Of a stretch of DNA of 64,000 bases, positions 22,055 through 34,253 are shown piece by piece (position 1 is the stretch's first letter; every line of letters starts with the position of its first letter). The position numbers were made by a program, and so were the translations under genes. Source of the DNA: Linum tenue. Taxonomy: Eukaryota > Streptophyta > Magnoliopsida > Malpighiales > Linaceae. Under the pieces are notes generated by a model. The model was given only the letters and a program-made list of their open reading frames with translations. It was not told the DNA's origin and did no database searches. Location of the stretch: the NCBI GenBank assembly GCA_946122785.1, contig CAMGYJ010000002.1:13714839-13778838 (forward strand), written 5' to 3'.

Positions 22055-23596
22055 TTAGAGATTTTTTATTTCTTCAAAAGATTTCAGCCCAATCTCAGTA
22101 CACAGCTGCAGAAAGCGATCTCCAGAGAGGGGTTTTGTAAAGAGATCAGCTAGTTGTAGCTCGCTAGACACAAAGTGAAGACTAATGTGTCCAGCTTGAA
22201 CTAAATCTCGTATAAAATGGTACTTTATTTCTATATGCTTAGTTCTGGAATGTTGAATAGGATTTTTAGTCATGCAAATTGTGCTAGTGTTATCACAACA
22301 TACTGGAATATTATGAAAATTAAATCCATAGTCAGAAAGCTGAGCTTTCATCCACAATCCACATAAGTTGAGTGCAACAACTTCCAGCCGCCATGTATTC
22401 TGCCTCAGCAGTGGATAAAGCAACAGCAGCTTGTTTCTTGCTAAACCAAGATACAAGTGCTGGACCAAGAAATTGAATGCCGCCTGAAGTGCTCTTTCTA
22501 TCAGTGAGGCTTCCCCCAAAATCTGAGTCACTATATCCTATAAGGTCAAATGAGTCTGTTATGGGGTTCCATAGTCCTATTTGACAGGTACCCTTGAGAT
22601 ATCTGAAAATCCGTTTTACTGCTTTAAAGTGACTTTCTTTAGGATTTGCCTGAAATCTTGCACATATGCCAACACTATACTGAATGTATGGACGACTAGC
22701 AGTTAGGTAGAGAAGAGATCCAATCATCCCTCTATACTTCTTTTCACAGAAAGGAATTCCAGCTCATCTTTATCTAATTTAAGATTAGTAGCCATAGGAG
22801 TAGGACTAGCATTTATCGAGTTTAAACCATATTTTCTAAGCATTGTCTCAATATACTTGGTTTGATTTATAAACATACCTGATTTGGTTTGCTTAATTTG
22901 CAAACCAAGGAAATGAGAAAGCTCTCCCATCATACTCATCTCGAATTCTGATTTCATAGACTCACAGAAGCTTGAACACATGGTGGGATTAGTAGATCCA
23001 AACACAATATCATCAACATATATTTGTACTATCAATGTGTCTGTTTTTTCCCTTTATATAAATAACGTTTTGTCAACATTCCCTTGTACAAATCCTTTAC
23101 TGATTAAGAAGGGAGATAACTTGTCAAACCAAGCTCTAGGAGCTTGTTTTAACCCATATAGTGCTTTTGATAACTTGTAAACATGATCTGGAAATTCATG
23201 ATTAACAAAACCTGGTGGTTGACTTACATATACTTCTTCTTTAATTTCACCATTTAAAAATGCACTTTTAACATCCATTTGGAACAGGGGTATCTTCATA
23301 TAGCATGCATATGCACATAGAAGCCTAATTGATTCAATTCTTGCTACAGGAGCAAAAGATTCTTTAAAATCAATCCCTTCTTCCTGGCTATACCCTTGTG
23401 CTACAAGTCTAGCCTTATTCTTTGTTACAACTTTGTTAGCGCACATAGATTCATCAAATTTAACAAACACTGATTCTTCAACTCGTTTTGTTCTCAGATT
23501 ATATACTCTGTAGGCTTGTCCTTTTGTTGAGTATCCAAGAAAAATAGCAGCATCTGATTTTGCATCAAACTTGTATAAATGATCTTTTGTGTTCAA
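22055..23596 (-). pseudogene. Copia reverse transcriptase and RNase H, frameshifted
   Basis: RT begins abruptly at [14 protein letters not shown], then [24 protein letters not shown] and the catalytic YVDD in IVQIYVDDIVFGS (about 23005-23030). RNase H follows with GYSDSDFGG, DRKSTSGG and ALSTAEAEYMAA, ending at 22055. Frames change at about 23050, 22725 and 22400-22530. The usual 150-200 residues between the integrase C-terminus and KARLVAQGY are missing: [18 protein letters not shown] runs directly into it, so an internal deletion is likely. Confidence 0.9.
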
Positions 23597-23676
23597 AATG
23601 TAGCATTTGCATCCAAACAGATGAAAATACCCTAGATTAGGAGTTTTTAACTTCAGAATCTCATAGGGAGTCTTTT

Positions 23677-24732
23677 CTATGGTTTTCTAATTAATACCCT
23701 GTTAATGACATATACTGCAGTCATCACAGCTTCCCCCCAGAGAAATTTTGGCGAATTATACTCTAAGAGCATAGTCCTTGCCATCTCAATAATGGTTCTA
23801 TTTTTTCTTTCTACAACTCCATTCTGCTGGGGTGTCCTAGGTGCAGAAAATGTGTGATTTATTCCCTTATCATTACAAAGATCACTAAACTGATCAGATA
23901 TAAATTCTCCTCCGTTGTCACTCCTAATAGATCTTATTCCGTTTTTAGATTCATTCAGTACAGAGTGCACAAACATTTTGAATTTTGTAAAAGCTTCATC
24001 TTTTGAGGCAAGCAGATATACCCATGTAAACCTAGAAAAGTCATCAACTAAGACAAATGCATATGACTTTCCTCCAAGACTCTCTACATTTGTAGGTCCA
24101 AATAAGTCTATATGTATTAGTTCATATGATTGAGTGGTGGTAACATCCCTTTTTGACTTAAAACTCTTTTTAGCCAGCTTTCCGCTAACACATGCATCAC
24201 AGAAGAATTTTAAATTGTCTTTTAGTCTAGGAATACCTCTGGAAGATTTAGTTTTGGAGAGTTTTGGAAGTTTTGAAAGACAGACACGTCCTAATTTTCT
24301 GTGCCACAGCATTTCTAGGTCAAGAGAGACAGCTTGAAAATAGGTTTCATTGAAAGCTTCCAAACTGTTCAAGTTTACTACATACATGTTTTTTTTCTTA
24401 GTTCCACTGAACAGCATCTTGTTATCATTAATCCTAATAATTTGACAGGAATCAGCTTCAAATATTACTCTATTTTCACCACAACACAGTTGACTAATGG
24501 AAAGAAGGTTATGCTTCAGACCTTTAACAAACATCACATTATTCACAACAGGAAATGGACTTTTACCAATAGTACCAGTTCCCATGATTATTCCTACTCT
24601 ATCATCACCAAACACTACTTTACCTCCTTTCTTGTAAGTAAGGGAAGAAAACAATTCTTGTCTACCTGTCATGTGGTGGGAGCAACCACTATCCAAGAAC
24701 CAAATGTTCTCATTTTCTCCCTGTTTCTGCAA
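23677..24732 (-). pseudogene. Copia protease and integrase region
   Basis: Opens with the aspartic-protease motif WFLDSGCSHHMTG. The pre-integrase zinc-binding HHCC region follows (LWHRKLGRV ... CDACVSGK), then the DDE core: HIDLFGPT, IRSDNGGEF and PQQNGVVERKNRTI carry D, D and E. The frame is open for about 350 codons and then ends; the C-terminal integrase part ([16 protein letters not shown]) lies in the next frame near 23550. It acts in proviral integration when intact. Confidence 0.9.
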
Positions 24733-24736
24733 TCAA

Positions 24737-26342
24737 TCAAACATTAGTGCATTTTGGTACCCAAAATGATTTATACACAAGAGGTTTCCTTAAATCATAG
24801 CAGAATTTTGCTAAATGACCTTGTCTTTTACAGTGAGAGCATGTATATATGGTGGGGTACTTTCTGACTGTCCTAGTCTCAAAGTGTTTTCTTTGAGATC
24901 CAAACTCCTTGTTGAAATCAGTTCTGATTTCTTTCTCACTGTTTCTTACACTGTACCTTGAATTTGTTTTCTTGCATAATGTGCTGAGCTTGTGATTTTT
25001 ATCAGTTAAGTAAAAAATCTGCTCATTAAGTTTAGCCTGACACTCATCTTGAAGCTTAATAGTTCTTTTGAGACTATTTATTTCCTGTTTCATTGCCTGA
25101 TTGTCTGTCATGAGCATGCAGTACCTACTTTTAAGCCTGTCGCATTCATCTTGTAAATTTCTTAAAGCATGCAGAAATTCAATTTTCGACATAGGATGAC
25201 CACTTCTTTCAGAGTCACTATCATTTATTACCTGATAACTTGTTGGAAAGGTCTGATCATCACAACTGGAAGAGTCTGAATCAGCTTCTCCTTTTGAGGC
25301 GAATGCCATGTAGGCCAAGTTCTTTACTTCCTCTTCTTCTTCCGAACTGTAGTCACTCCATGATGCTGCAAGCGCCTTCTCTTTGGCCTTGTTGAGTGGA
25401 CATCTGGATCGCATGTGACCTGTCTTTCCACACTTGTAACAGATTGTTAGATCTTTATCAACAGGAGACCTCTGGTCTCCCTTATACCTTTCCCTTCCTT
25501 CTGAGCTTTTGTCAGCAAACATTTGATTATGCCTTTCAGACATATGCTTATTCATAGGCCCTTTATCAGTATGTTTTGAAACAGGTTTCTCTTCTCTATC
25601 TCGTCTATAATCTGAGTGTCTATTTTCCGAGTTTCGAATGTCATTATAAGCTCTATTTGCTTGGAACTCCCTTTTCATTCTTAACATTCGATGAAATTTT
25701 CTGCTAACCAATGCAAATTCTCTTTCAAATTCTTCACTAATATCATATTCAAAGTCACTCTCATATTCTTGAGCTTTAAATACAATCACCTTTTTCCTCT
25801 TATTATCTTCCTTATTCATTTGTGTCATTGTGTGATTACTTCTTCATGGCTTAGCAGGGATCCTACCAGCCTCTCAATAGATAGAGTATTAAGATCTTTT
25901 GCTTCTTCTATAGCTGTCCTTTTAGGAAGCCATTCTCTAGGAAGACTTCTTAGAATTTTTCTAACTAGGTCTTTTGTAGCAAATGTCTTTCCTAAGCCTT
26001 TCAACCTATTTATTAGATCATTGAATCTTTTATACATACTAGAAATAGATTCTCCTGAATTCATTTCAAACGATTCATATTCATTCAATAAAACATCAAT
26101 TCGACTTTCCTTTACCTCAGATGTACCTTCGTGAGTAGTTTGCAATGACTCCCAAATTTCTTTGGCAGTTTCACACTGGGCAACCTGATTTCTTTCTTCA
26201 GATGATAATGCTGAGAATAGAAGATGCATTGCCCTTGAGTCGAGTTGAGAGGATATCTTCTGCTCATCTTCCCATTTCTCTTCATCATCATCATCCATAG
26301 GAATTGGCCCCTTTCGAACAATGCTCTATAGATCACCATCAA
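24737..26342 (-). pseudogene. Copia gag with two CCHC zinc knuckles
   Basis: The N-terminal capsid-like part (26298-25825) carries the UBN2-type pattern AKEIWESLQTTHEG and LLNEYESFEM. The next frame (25828-24737) carries the knuckle CYKCGKTGHMRSRC, an acidic Ser-rich linker, a coiled-coil-prone segment (DECDRLKSRYCMLMTDNQ) and a second knuckle CSHCKRQGHLAKFC. The N- and C-terminal parts overlap in different frames around 25826, a break or an ancestral frameshift. The coiled coil and knuckles would mediate particle assembly and RNA packaging. Confidence 0.85.
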
Positions 26343-26500
26343 CTCCTCTTAAGTAAATCTTCATCTTCTTCTTCCAAACAGAGTAATCCGTCCCATCAAA
26401 CCATGGAGGGTTTGTATTCGCAGAGTAAGACGCAGGTGCCGATGAGGATCCAGCCATCTTACTGATCTTCTTTGGTGATAGTTAATCCAACAAAGAACCT

Positions 26501-26512
26501 GCTCTGATACCA
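26501..26512 (-). promoter_or_regulatory. Primer binding site (initiator tRNA-Met)
   Basis: TGGTATCAGAGC on the minus strand, two bases inside the 5' LTR. It is complementary to the 3' end of plant initiator tRNA-Met and primes minus-strand synthesis. Confidence 0.92.
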
Positions 26513-26514
26513 AT

Positions 26515-27152
26515 TGTGAAATCAGAGTGTGAATCAAGAATGTATTTTGTAAAGACAATCACACTCGATAGAAACAGCCCTTTTGAAAATGGATAATTTT
26601 ATTTATTTCAAAGAACAGAACACGAAAGAAAGACAAGAGCCAAGCCAACGAATTGGCTCTTTGAACAAGGCACAAACTTCCCAAGAACAAATCACCCAGT
26701 ACTATAACACTGTGATTTGTTCTACTGAAGCAAAACACGGACCCAAAGCAACAGAAGACACTTCTCTATACTTCTATTATAGACTGCCAAGTTTTAAGAA
26801 AAGGAAGGAACCTACTATTTATACAGGGGAAGAAGATAACCGTTAGCTAAAGATGATGATCAAGGCTGTGATCATCATTAGTCTTTGTAGAGGCGGTGAT
26901 GATCTTTGTGGGAGATGCGAGCTTCGAGAAAAATGTCTTCGTCTTCCAGAGCAACAAGATGGTGGAAGAGAAGATCGAGAGGCGAGCAGATATGGATGAT
27001 GGTCGGTTGTAGTAGTGAAACGTTGTGCCAAGCGAAAAATGACAGAGGTTTGATTTTGTGAAGACCTTGAAGGACGACGTCGTAACTGGAAGGTAACTGG
27101 AAGATAAAATGACGTCGTTTTATCTACTTTAGATGCACGTCACAATTCAACA
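26515..27152 (-). repeat. 5' LTR of the Sirevirus-like element
   Basis: Partner of 19864-20501, 638 bp, TG...CA, directly beside the primer binding site. Flanking duplication TATAA at 27153-27157. Confidence 0.93.
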
Positions 27153-27157
27153 TATAA

Positions 27158-29110
27158 CTACTAGTAATCGTGCCCGACCCGTTGGCCGGCATAGTTTTCT
27201 GTTTCTTCTTGGAGGGAAGATTGAATATGTGAAATATCAACAGAATATGAAAAACTAAATTTTAGCTAAGTTTTGTCATACATTCTTTTCAACTTCAACA
27301 ACACCAGGTTTATTGTGACAGAAGTGAAGTGTGCAAATAAAATTAAAGAAGTTAAAAATTGAGAACGAATTGGATAAACCAACTTCATGTTATATATAAA
27401 TTTGTACATTGAAGCTTCAATTGAGCACCTTGGAGAATGATAAGCATTAAGCAAAAAGCAAATTGGAAACAATTTAAAAATCCACTAATAACATTCCCAT
27501 GAAAATTAACCTAGTAAATATTGACCTTATATATAAGTTTGCTTGAATTGGGCCAAAAAATTTGAGCGCAACAAATAGATGAGATTCAATTTTTTTATTG
27601 AAATAGTAGTTTGTTTGTAGACTTCAGATCTTTATCCATATATCATTCATGTACTGGATTATGAGAGGCCTTTACAACAATGTTTGGTCTCTTTTCGTTA
27701 TTAGTCTCTGTCAATATACATTTGAATTGATTTTCGTCGAATTTAGGGATGAAAATTTTGTGGTGTATGATCGTTATTGCACTTATCACTATTTGTTAAA
27801 ATCTTGGTAATCTTTTTCTTGTCTTGATAAGTATAGCATTCTATATCCACGATTCATAAATTGCAGCACATATTTTCGTTTAAGTTGAGTTAAATCTATA
27901 TTGCTTGTTTGGTATATAATTGTTGTTAATCTATGAAGAGGCTAATTCAGAATTTTCCATCTCGCTACAGTATCCCTCAACCAAAGTAAAAAGGGGAGAA
28001 TACAATATCAGAAACTAAGGAATCACCTCAAATTGGACCGACGTGGAGTTTGGGTGTTGGAATTGCATGAAACTTGCTTCATGTATAATAGACAGACTGT
28101 TGCAGGAAGTTAAAGGAAGAGTTTAGGATTTTGCCATATACTACTAACGGAAGTGCATGCTCCAGTTTTGGGCAATCTTTTCTCTTCCAAATTCGGGTGC
28201 AGTCTTTCACAGTTATAATTCTTTCCATGGAGTGGGTAATCATTCAGTGTACATCAAATTGAATTGTACTGAATCGATATATAGACTACATCGAATAAGA
28301 TTGAGTATATTTCGATTATGTTTTGACGCTACAAATTATCTTACATATGAAGAAAAATTGGACAAAAATATAAATTTGGGCCAGATTGAATCGAACACAA
28401 TGAATAAAACATGTTTTTATCAGTTTTTTTCCTCAATTTTCCTTTGATCTTTGTCCAATCTTATCCGACCATAAGGACTCGAAGTAATCTTCCAATACCA
28501 ACTTATTGCTGATCTCATCACTCCACATTTGTCACAAAGGGATTCATTGGAATAATTTAGTCCAATGAGTTTCCTTACAATTGTTAGTACATTTTGCTTC
28601 TTTGCTTCCCACCAAACTCATTCACTTTTATCCTTCTTTAATTACTTCATCATCCCGTCAATTTCCAAGTTCACCTACCCATATTTTGGATGCACTTCGC
28701 CCAAGGAATCCTGGAGTAGAGAGCGATGATGTGGAAGATGGAGGGGGCAGAGGGAGAGGAAGACTTACGGGAATCAACTCCTAACACGGGACGACTCGCC
28801 AGCCAGCAGCTATTCATCAGTTCTGAAAGTTGAATTTGTGATTGGAAAAAGAAGCAGAGAGATTTTTTATTCAGCGGAAAGAAGCATATATATCGGCAGC
28901 GGGCGTTGCGGAGAGGTTACGCGGCCATCTGGGTTTGTGAAACTGAATACAGAGAGCGAGAAGGGTTGAGTAATTTACAGGGGTGTCCTCCCTAAGAATA
29001 CGGGCTGCGCAGGAAGAGCTGATGTGGCAAAACCGATATATTGATATTCGCTTATAGTATTTTGTAGATGTGAGATCAATTTAGAAATTGCTTATGGAGA
29101 TGGTTAGTTT
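27158..29110. other. Intergenic DNA upstream of the phosphatase gene
   Basis: A/T-rich, with a GC-richer stretch at about 28660-28990 that has no assignable coding similarity on either strand. It may be promoter or 5'-proximal sequence, or a remnant of another transcript. No RNA gene or paired repeat ends found. Confidence 0.4.
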
Positions 29111-29125
29111 AAGCCCATTGGGCTT
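29111..29125. promoter_or_regulatory. Palindromic site-II-like element AAGCCCATTGGGCTT
   Basis: A perfect 15-base palindrome made of two back-to-back TGGGCT (site II, TCP-type) motifs, about 365 bp upstream of the phosphatase start codon. Site II motifs drive growth-related expression in plants. The role here is inferred. Confidence 0.4.
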
Positions 29126-29489
29126 CATCTTTAATCCAATATCAACGAACTAGGCCTTTCATTGTGCTAGCTTAACCCGAAAGTAATCTTACGTGGACTC
29201 ATTTGATTGGGTGACCCACATCACGGCCACGGAAAAGGAAATTAAAAAGCAAAAAGTAAGAGAAGAGCAGAGCAGAGCACAATGAACTCAGTCGACTGCG
29301 CCACAGTTGTTCTTTCTTCTTCCTTCATCTTCAAGCCTCTGGCCGAAGTCTTGAGATCACCGTTGGCGTGAAAAAGAAGGCACGCAGAAGGAAGTGGAAC
29401 TCCAAATTTCCTGTCCATTCGACGTTTTTGGAGACACAAACCGAGACAGTAAAGCAGCAGAGGAAGCTACTCCTGGCGCCGACGCATGA

Positions 29490-32400
29490 ATGGAGAAGAC
29501 CGCCATGGCTGCCGCGGTTTGGATGGTCCCATTGCTACTGGTGTTTGCGCAGTTCAGTGAAGCTAATGGAGAAGGTTTCGACGTTCGCCAGCATCTCTCC
29601 ACAGTGTCCAGGTAAACCGGAACAAAATTTCTTCGTTTCCGGCGAGCTTTGACGGAATTGAGTTTTGTTTGGATAGTCTCGCTTCGGTGATTGTTCGTAT
29701 TTGGGATTGAATTATTGGATCGAAAGTGCTCGCCGTCGTTGATGAAGAGTTTGTAATTTAGATTCCTCTGCGTGCAGATATGGCGCTGTCAAAGATATCG
29801 TTGTCAACAGTACCTTTGTTCCATCCAATGCCGTTGATGGCTGCACTCCAATTCACTTGAACCTTGTGGTAATTGACATTCAATCACTGCTATTTCACTG
29901 AATTCGCAGTTGGTGGAACGTTTTATTTTTTCATTCTTAACACACTTGCGACAATTAGTTTGGTTAGAGAACGGTGAATTTTGGTATGTTGGCCCTATTA
30001 GTATACGCCTTTCCATGGGTGAGCTTCTGGAACCTCTTTTGAATTTCAATTGCTTACTGATTAGCAGTATATTGATGTTCCAAGCAGTACAATCCAATGG
30101 CTAATCTCTGACTTGTTTCCCCCCTCTATTATGTCCCTTGTGATAGTTTGGTGATGTTTCCTGACTTATTGGTGTTCTAGGCAAGACACGGGACTCGTTC
30201 TCCAACCAAGAAGCGGATGAGAGAATTAGACAGGTTGGCTTCTCACCTGAAAGAGCTGATAAGCCATGCTGAACAAAATAAATTGTCTTTGGATAAGCTT
30301 CCTGCCTGGGTGCGGAGTTGGGAGTCGCCATGGAAAGGTAAATTGAAAGGAGGAGAGTTGATTAGTCCAGGGGAGGAGGAATTGTATGATCTTGGAATGA
30401 GGACTCGAGAAAGGTTCCCGCAGTTGTTCGAGGAGCCATACCATCCGGATGTTTACGTGATAAAGGCTACACAGGTGAGTTTTTTTGGTTTTGTTCAGGA
30501 CAAAAAAGATCGCTGCTGTTTTTAGTCTTTGGTAGAGATTTGCTAAATGTAAAGATCAAATTTTAAACTTGTTATTGGAATCAGTCCTACGTAGCTGACT
30601 ACCTTCTGGTCCTCTTTGATGCTATAGATTCCTCGGGCATCAGCGAGTGCTGTGGCATTTGGTATGGGGCTATTAACCGGGAAAGGGAAACTTGGACCGG
30701 CGGAACACAAAGCTTTCGCTGTTACCAGTGAAAGTCGTGCAAGTGATTTAATGCTTAGGTTTTTCGAAAGCTGTCAAAGCTACAAGGTACAGAGCATTTC
30801 CCTCATTTCACCATTTAACAATACGCTCCTCCATAGTAATCAATCTATTTGCTTGACTCTATAAATAAACATTTTATTTCATTTGAAGCAGTTAGGGTGA
30901 TGAATATAATTTATTGATGGGTTCTTGAGAGCCATGTGTAATCAATAGATATGTTGATTTCTAACTGTAGGTCTATAGGCAAAACAAAGAGCCTTCTGTT
31001 GCCGAGCTGAAGGAACCTGTCTTAGATAAAATTACTGCTGCACTAGTAAGCCGTTATGGTTTAGATTTCACTCGACAGGATACAGCTTCTCTCTGGTTTC
31101 TTTGTAAACAGGTGATGTGTTTGCATTATGCTGCAAGCTTTCAACAATGTTCCTCTCTGATAAGCGCCATTTGTTTTGTTCTGCTTTATCACTAATACTT
31201 TCCCCCCACTCTTGCTGTTCATTCCTGATTTTCCAGGAAGCTTCATTGTTGGACGTTACAAATCAAGCTTGTGATCTTTTTAAACCTTCCGAGGTAGGTT
31301 AGGGCTTTGTTAACAATTCCATTTTGGAATCCTTTTTTCTTAATCTCATTAGTTATGACCTCTGCAATTTTTCTCATTGACTGAACTCTTAAATTCTAAA
31401 TCTGCTATATCTGGATTTTTAAGTTGTGTTCACTTACACAATACAGCTCTTTTTCTGTCTCTCTACTCTTAAGGTGGGGGGCACTTTGCATTGTTGATTA
31501 AATTAAGAAAATGTGTATGATATCCGATCTTTGAAATAATTAAATAAATAAAAGCTTTAGTGATAGCTTATAAGTACTAGACAAATACTTTGTTTTCCTT
31601 AGCTGTGGGATCTGAAGTGCGAATTATTGCAGGTTGAATTATTGGAGTGGACGGATGACTTGGAGGTTTTCTTACTGAAGGGTTATGGTAATTCAATAAA
31701 CTATAAGATGGGCGTGCCATTGCTTGAGGACATTGTACAATCCATGGAACAAGCTATTAAGTCACATGAAGGTATTGTAGACCATCACACTTTTATGTGT
31801 TAATCAGGGAAGCTTTTCTCTGAGGAATTGCTATTGCAGACCTATTGGGTATCCCTTTATTATCTGTTGCTGCGAAAATGTGAAGGGTTTGACATAGTTT
31901 ATAAACATTATGTCCTTCCCAAATAAGCTCCATAGATATGTTTTTATTTCTAAGGTTTCACGAAGTAAACGTTTTAGCTTGATATGTTTGGAGATAATAT
32001 CAGCTACCGGTATGTTGTGACCACCAAGTTTATCATGTTTCATCAATGGACTTATTGTGTACAAAAATCATAATTTGATAACCCTTGTACTTGTTTTCGG
32101 CCTTCATTGCATGTAGAAAAACAGCCTCCTGGAAGTTATGAAAAGGCAAGATTGAGATTCGCACATGCTGAGACCGTGGTTCCTTTTTCATGTCTGCTTG
32201 GGCTTTTCCTTGAAGGATCTGGTAAGTCTTATGTTTTTGTAAGGGCCGTTTCTTTTTCCCATTGTTTGTTCAACTAGAATATTATCATACCTGTACATGT
32301 TGCAGTTTCTGTTGAAAGATGGTGTTAGTCCTGGCCTGTTAAAATGTACGGTTCTTGATCACTTTCAGAATTTAAAAAGATACAAAAGGAGCAACCTCTA

Positions 32401-32988
32401 GATCTCCCTCCCACGCCTCCAATGAAAAGCCACACAAGAGGCAGTGCTGTGGCACCTTTTGCTGGGAATAACATGTTGGTCCTACACAGTTGCCCGGCAT
32501 CCTCTTCTTCTAGCAAGTACTATATCCAAGTCCTTCACAATGAGCGTCCCATCCCAATGCCAGTAATGTCTCCCTCTTTATCATGCCTCTCTGTTCCTTA
32601 AACCAGTTTTTTTATCAAGTTGTGGTTCAATTTTTCGATTTGTTGAGAAATCCAATCTGATTCTTGTACAGGGTTGTGGTGGTTCTGACGTATGCCCGTT
32701 TGAAGAGTTCAAGGTACTCTGTCCTTGTTCCTTTAGCATTTCCTAAAAAAACAAACCCGTATCTTCCAACTTTTTTTTTGTGTTCTGCAGTGATTTTCGT
32801 CCGTGTTTCTAACTAGTTTCTGTTTTCGACAGGAGAAGATAGTGAATCCTCATCTAAAGCATGACTACACAGCACTCTGCGCTGTAAAACCAGAACCACT
32901 GAACGAGAAGCCCGTGAACAGCAAGTTATCACTAGCGTTCCGTTGGATCTTTGGGTGGGGAAGGGATGCTGATGCGGATGAATTGTAA
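29490..32988 (+). CDS. Multiple inositol polyphosphate phosphatase (histidine acid phosphatase), 11 exons
   Basis: Predicted 499 residues. Exons: 29490-29611, 29778-29868, 30181-30474, 30628-30786, 30971-31111, 31237-31293, 31633-31771, 32117-32221, 32369-32562, 32672-32713, 32833-32988; all junctions are GT-AG and phases agree. The family hydrolyses phosphates from InsP6 and lower inositol phosphates. The N-terminus (MEKTAMAAAVWMVPLLLVF) is a signal peptide. The catalytic histidine motif is ARHGTRSPTKKR (residues about 70-80) and the proton-donor motif is RFAHAETVVPF, the HAE form typical of MINPP. Similarity to Arabidopsis At1g09870-type proteins continues to the C-terminal Cys-rich PGCGGSDVCPFEEF. 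The protein ends ADEL, a KDEL-like tetrapeptide that suggests ER retention. A second ATG lies five codons downstream. Confidence 0.9.
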
Positions 32989-33165
32989 TTTTGCAGTCAC
33001 GAAGCCAGTAGAGAAAGAAGGGAAGTACAGTTCCACTGCAGTGATGCTGTTATGGGCTGAACTCACTCTTACTTCTGATGGCGCTACTTTTGTCACGTCA
33101 CGCCATCTGAACTGAACATCTTAAGTTCCTCCACGGAGGAACAAGCATTGATTGTAGGTTTAGTC

Positions 33166-33439
33166 AGAATGAAACAGAGGAGTTAAGAACAAGAGAAAGA
33201 GGGAAACGAAGAGAAGGAAAGAAGAGTTGAGAATGGCTTCTTCGAGGCAAAGCCGGCCTCCTTAACACTAACGTGTTCCTTTGATTAATCTTCTTGGCTA
33301 CTAATTACAACCATTAAAACTGAATTATATAGGCAAAGCCCAAACCTACTACTCCTAAAAACTAGCTACATAGCACTATCCCACTACCAACAACCCAATT
33401 AAAAACCCCTAATTTTCAGCTAATAATTTGCACGTAACA
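33166..33439 (-). repeat. Left LTR-like direct repeat
   Basis: Matches 34254-34527 with no difference that I can see. It ends ACGTAACA on the plus strand. Confidence 0.9.
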
Positions 33440-33475
33440 TACCATCCCTCTTTGAAAGATTCTTGACCACAAGAA

Positions 33476-34228
33476 TCAACAGAGAACAATGATCCTTCTT
33501 TCTATACTTCCAATTGGTGGGAGGAGATGGCATACACCCACTGTACTTGCCATAATTCTCTTTGTCAATCTCCCCATATTCATTCCTGGGCGATACAAGC
33601 CCATCACCTGGCTTTGACGCTCACACTCTTGCCCCTTCAGGTCACAATCACCCGGAGCCGGAGCCATGGTGGCGGGATGGGTTTTAGCGGAAGAAAAGTT
33701 GTTGGTTTGTTGGGCTACAGATGCAGCGACACTTTTGTTTGGTTGTGCGGCCTCTTCGGCTTCCTTTAGAGCAGCGATGCTTCCCGAGGCCAGCGTGATG
33801 ACCTGCAGCAGGTTGGCTTCGAGCAGCACCTCAACTTGGCCAGTGGCGGCGGGGGTTGATGGATGCGGCACATTCGCTGGCGGAGCGGCGACTGATACTG
33901 ATGGCGCAGTTTCAACGCCATCATCGACCTCTTCCTTAAGAACTTGGGCCCAATTTATTTTGGGCTTCATTGGGTTGTCGATTCCTAACCTGCAGGCGCC
34001 ATTAACTAGCTTCATGGTGGGTTCCTTCTTCTCCCTCAATGCTAGCAATCGATCGAACCTCGCATTGAGAGCGGCAAAACCTTCACGCATGACCTGTCTC
34101 AACTTGGTGTTCTCTTGCACAATCCCCTCCAGCGTAGCTTCAAGTTGTTTTGCACAAGCCTCCATAGCAGTAGGATCGTTCGGCTCTGATACCAAATGTT
34201 GCGTGCCTTTCCTCTCGATGGGTTTCAA
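33476..34228 (-). CDS. Gag-like ORF of the non-autonomous LTR element
   Basis: 250 codons on the minus strand. The plausible start is the internal MEACAKQLEATL just after the primer binding site, giving about 230 residues. The N-terminal part is a coiled-coil-prone helix (LEGIVQENTKLRQVMREGF), as at the start of plant Ty3/gypsy-type gag proteins, followed by an Ala/Pro/Thr-rich linker. The end reads through to just before the polypurine tract with no zinc knuckle, protease or RT. It looks like a remnant joining the start of gag to the end of the internal region. Function unproven. Confidence 0.5.
   Translation of the reverse strand: MKPIERKGTQHLVSEPNDPTAMEACAKQLEATLEGIVQENTKLRQVMREGFAALNARFDRLLALREKKEPTMKLVNGACRLGIDNPMKPKINWAQVLKEEVDDGVETAPSVSVAAPPANVPHPSTPAATGQVEVLLEANLLQVITLASGSIAALKEAEEAAQPNKSVAASVAQQTNNFSSAKTHPATMAPAPGDCDLKGQECERQSQVMGLYRPGMNMGRLTKRIMASTVGVCHLLPPIGSIERRIIVLC
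34182..34194 (-). promoter_or_regulatory. Primer binding site (initiator tRNA-Met) of the non-autonomous element
   Basis: TGGTATCAGAGCC on the minus strand, complementary to the tRNA-iMet 3' end. Confidence 0.8.
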
Positions 34229-34253
34229 GAGGGATTTGGGACTATGTTTTGTA

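Larger units (their letters stand above)
19864..27152 (-). mobile_element. Sirevirus-like Ty1/copia LTR retrotransposon, complete but defective
   Basis: The 638-bp LTRs at 19864-20501 and 26515-27152 both begin TG and end CA. The 5-bp duplication TATAA is at 19859-19863 and 27153-27157. Transcribed right to left: PBS, gag with two zinc knuckles, protease, integrase, RT, RNase H, then a separate extra ORF, then repeated polypurine tracts. Protease-integrase-RT order is copia. The extra ORF downstream of pol and multiple polypurine tracts are hallmarks of the Sirevirus/Maximus lineage. Frameshifts and an apparent deletion between integrase and RT make it non-autonomous. By eye the LTRs differ at about 13 of 638 positions, indicating a fairly recent insertion. 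Confidence 0.92.

Noticed and set aside
33476..34228. A host gene between the phosphatase and the tRNAs
   Set aside because: It lies between identical direct repeats, directly after a primer binding site, and ends at a polypurine tract, so it belongs to the LTR element.
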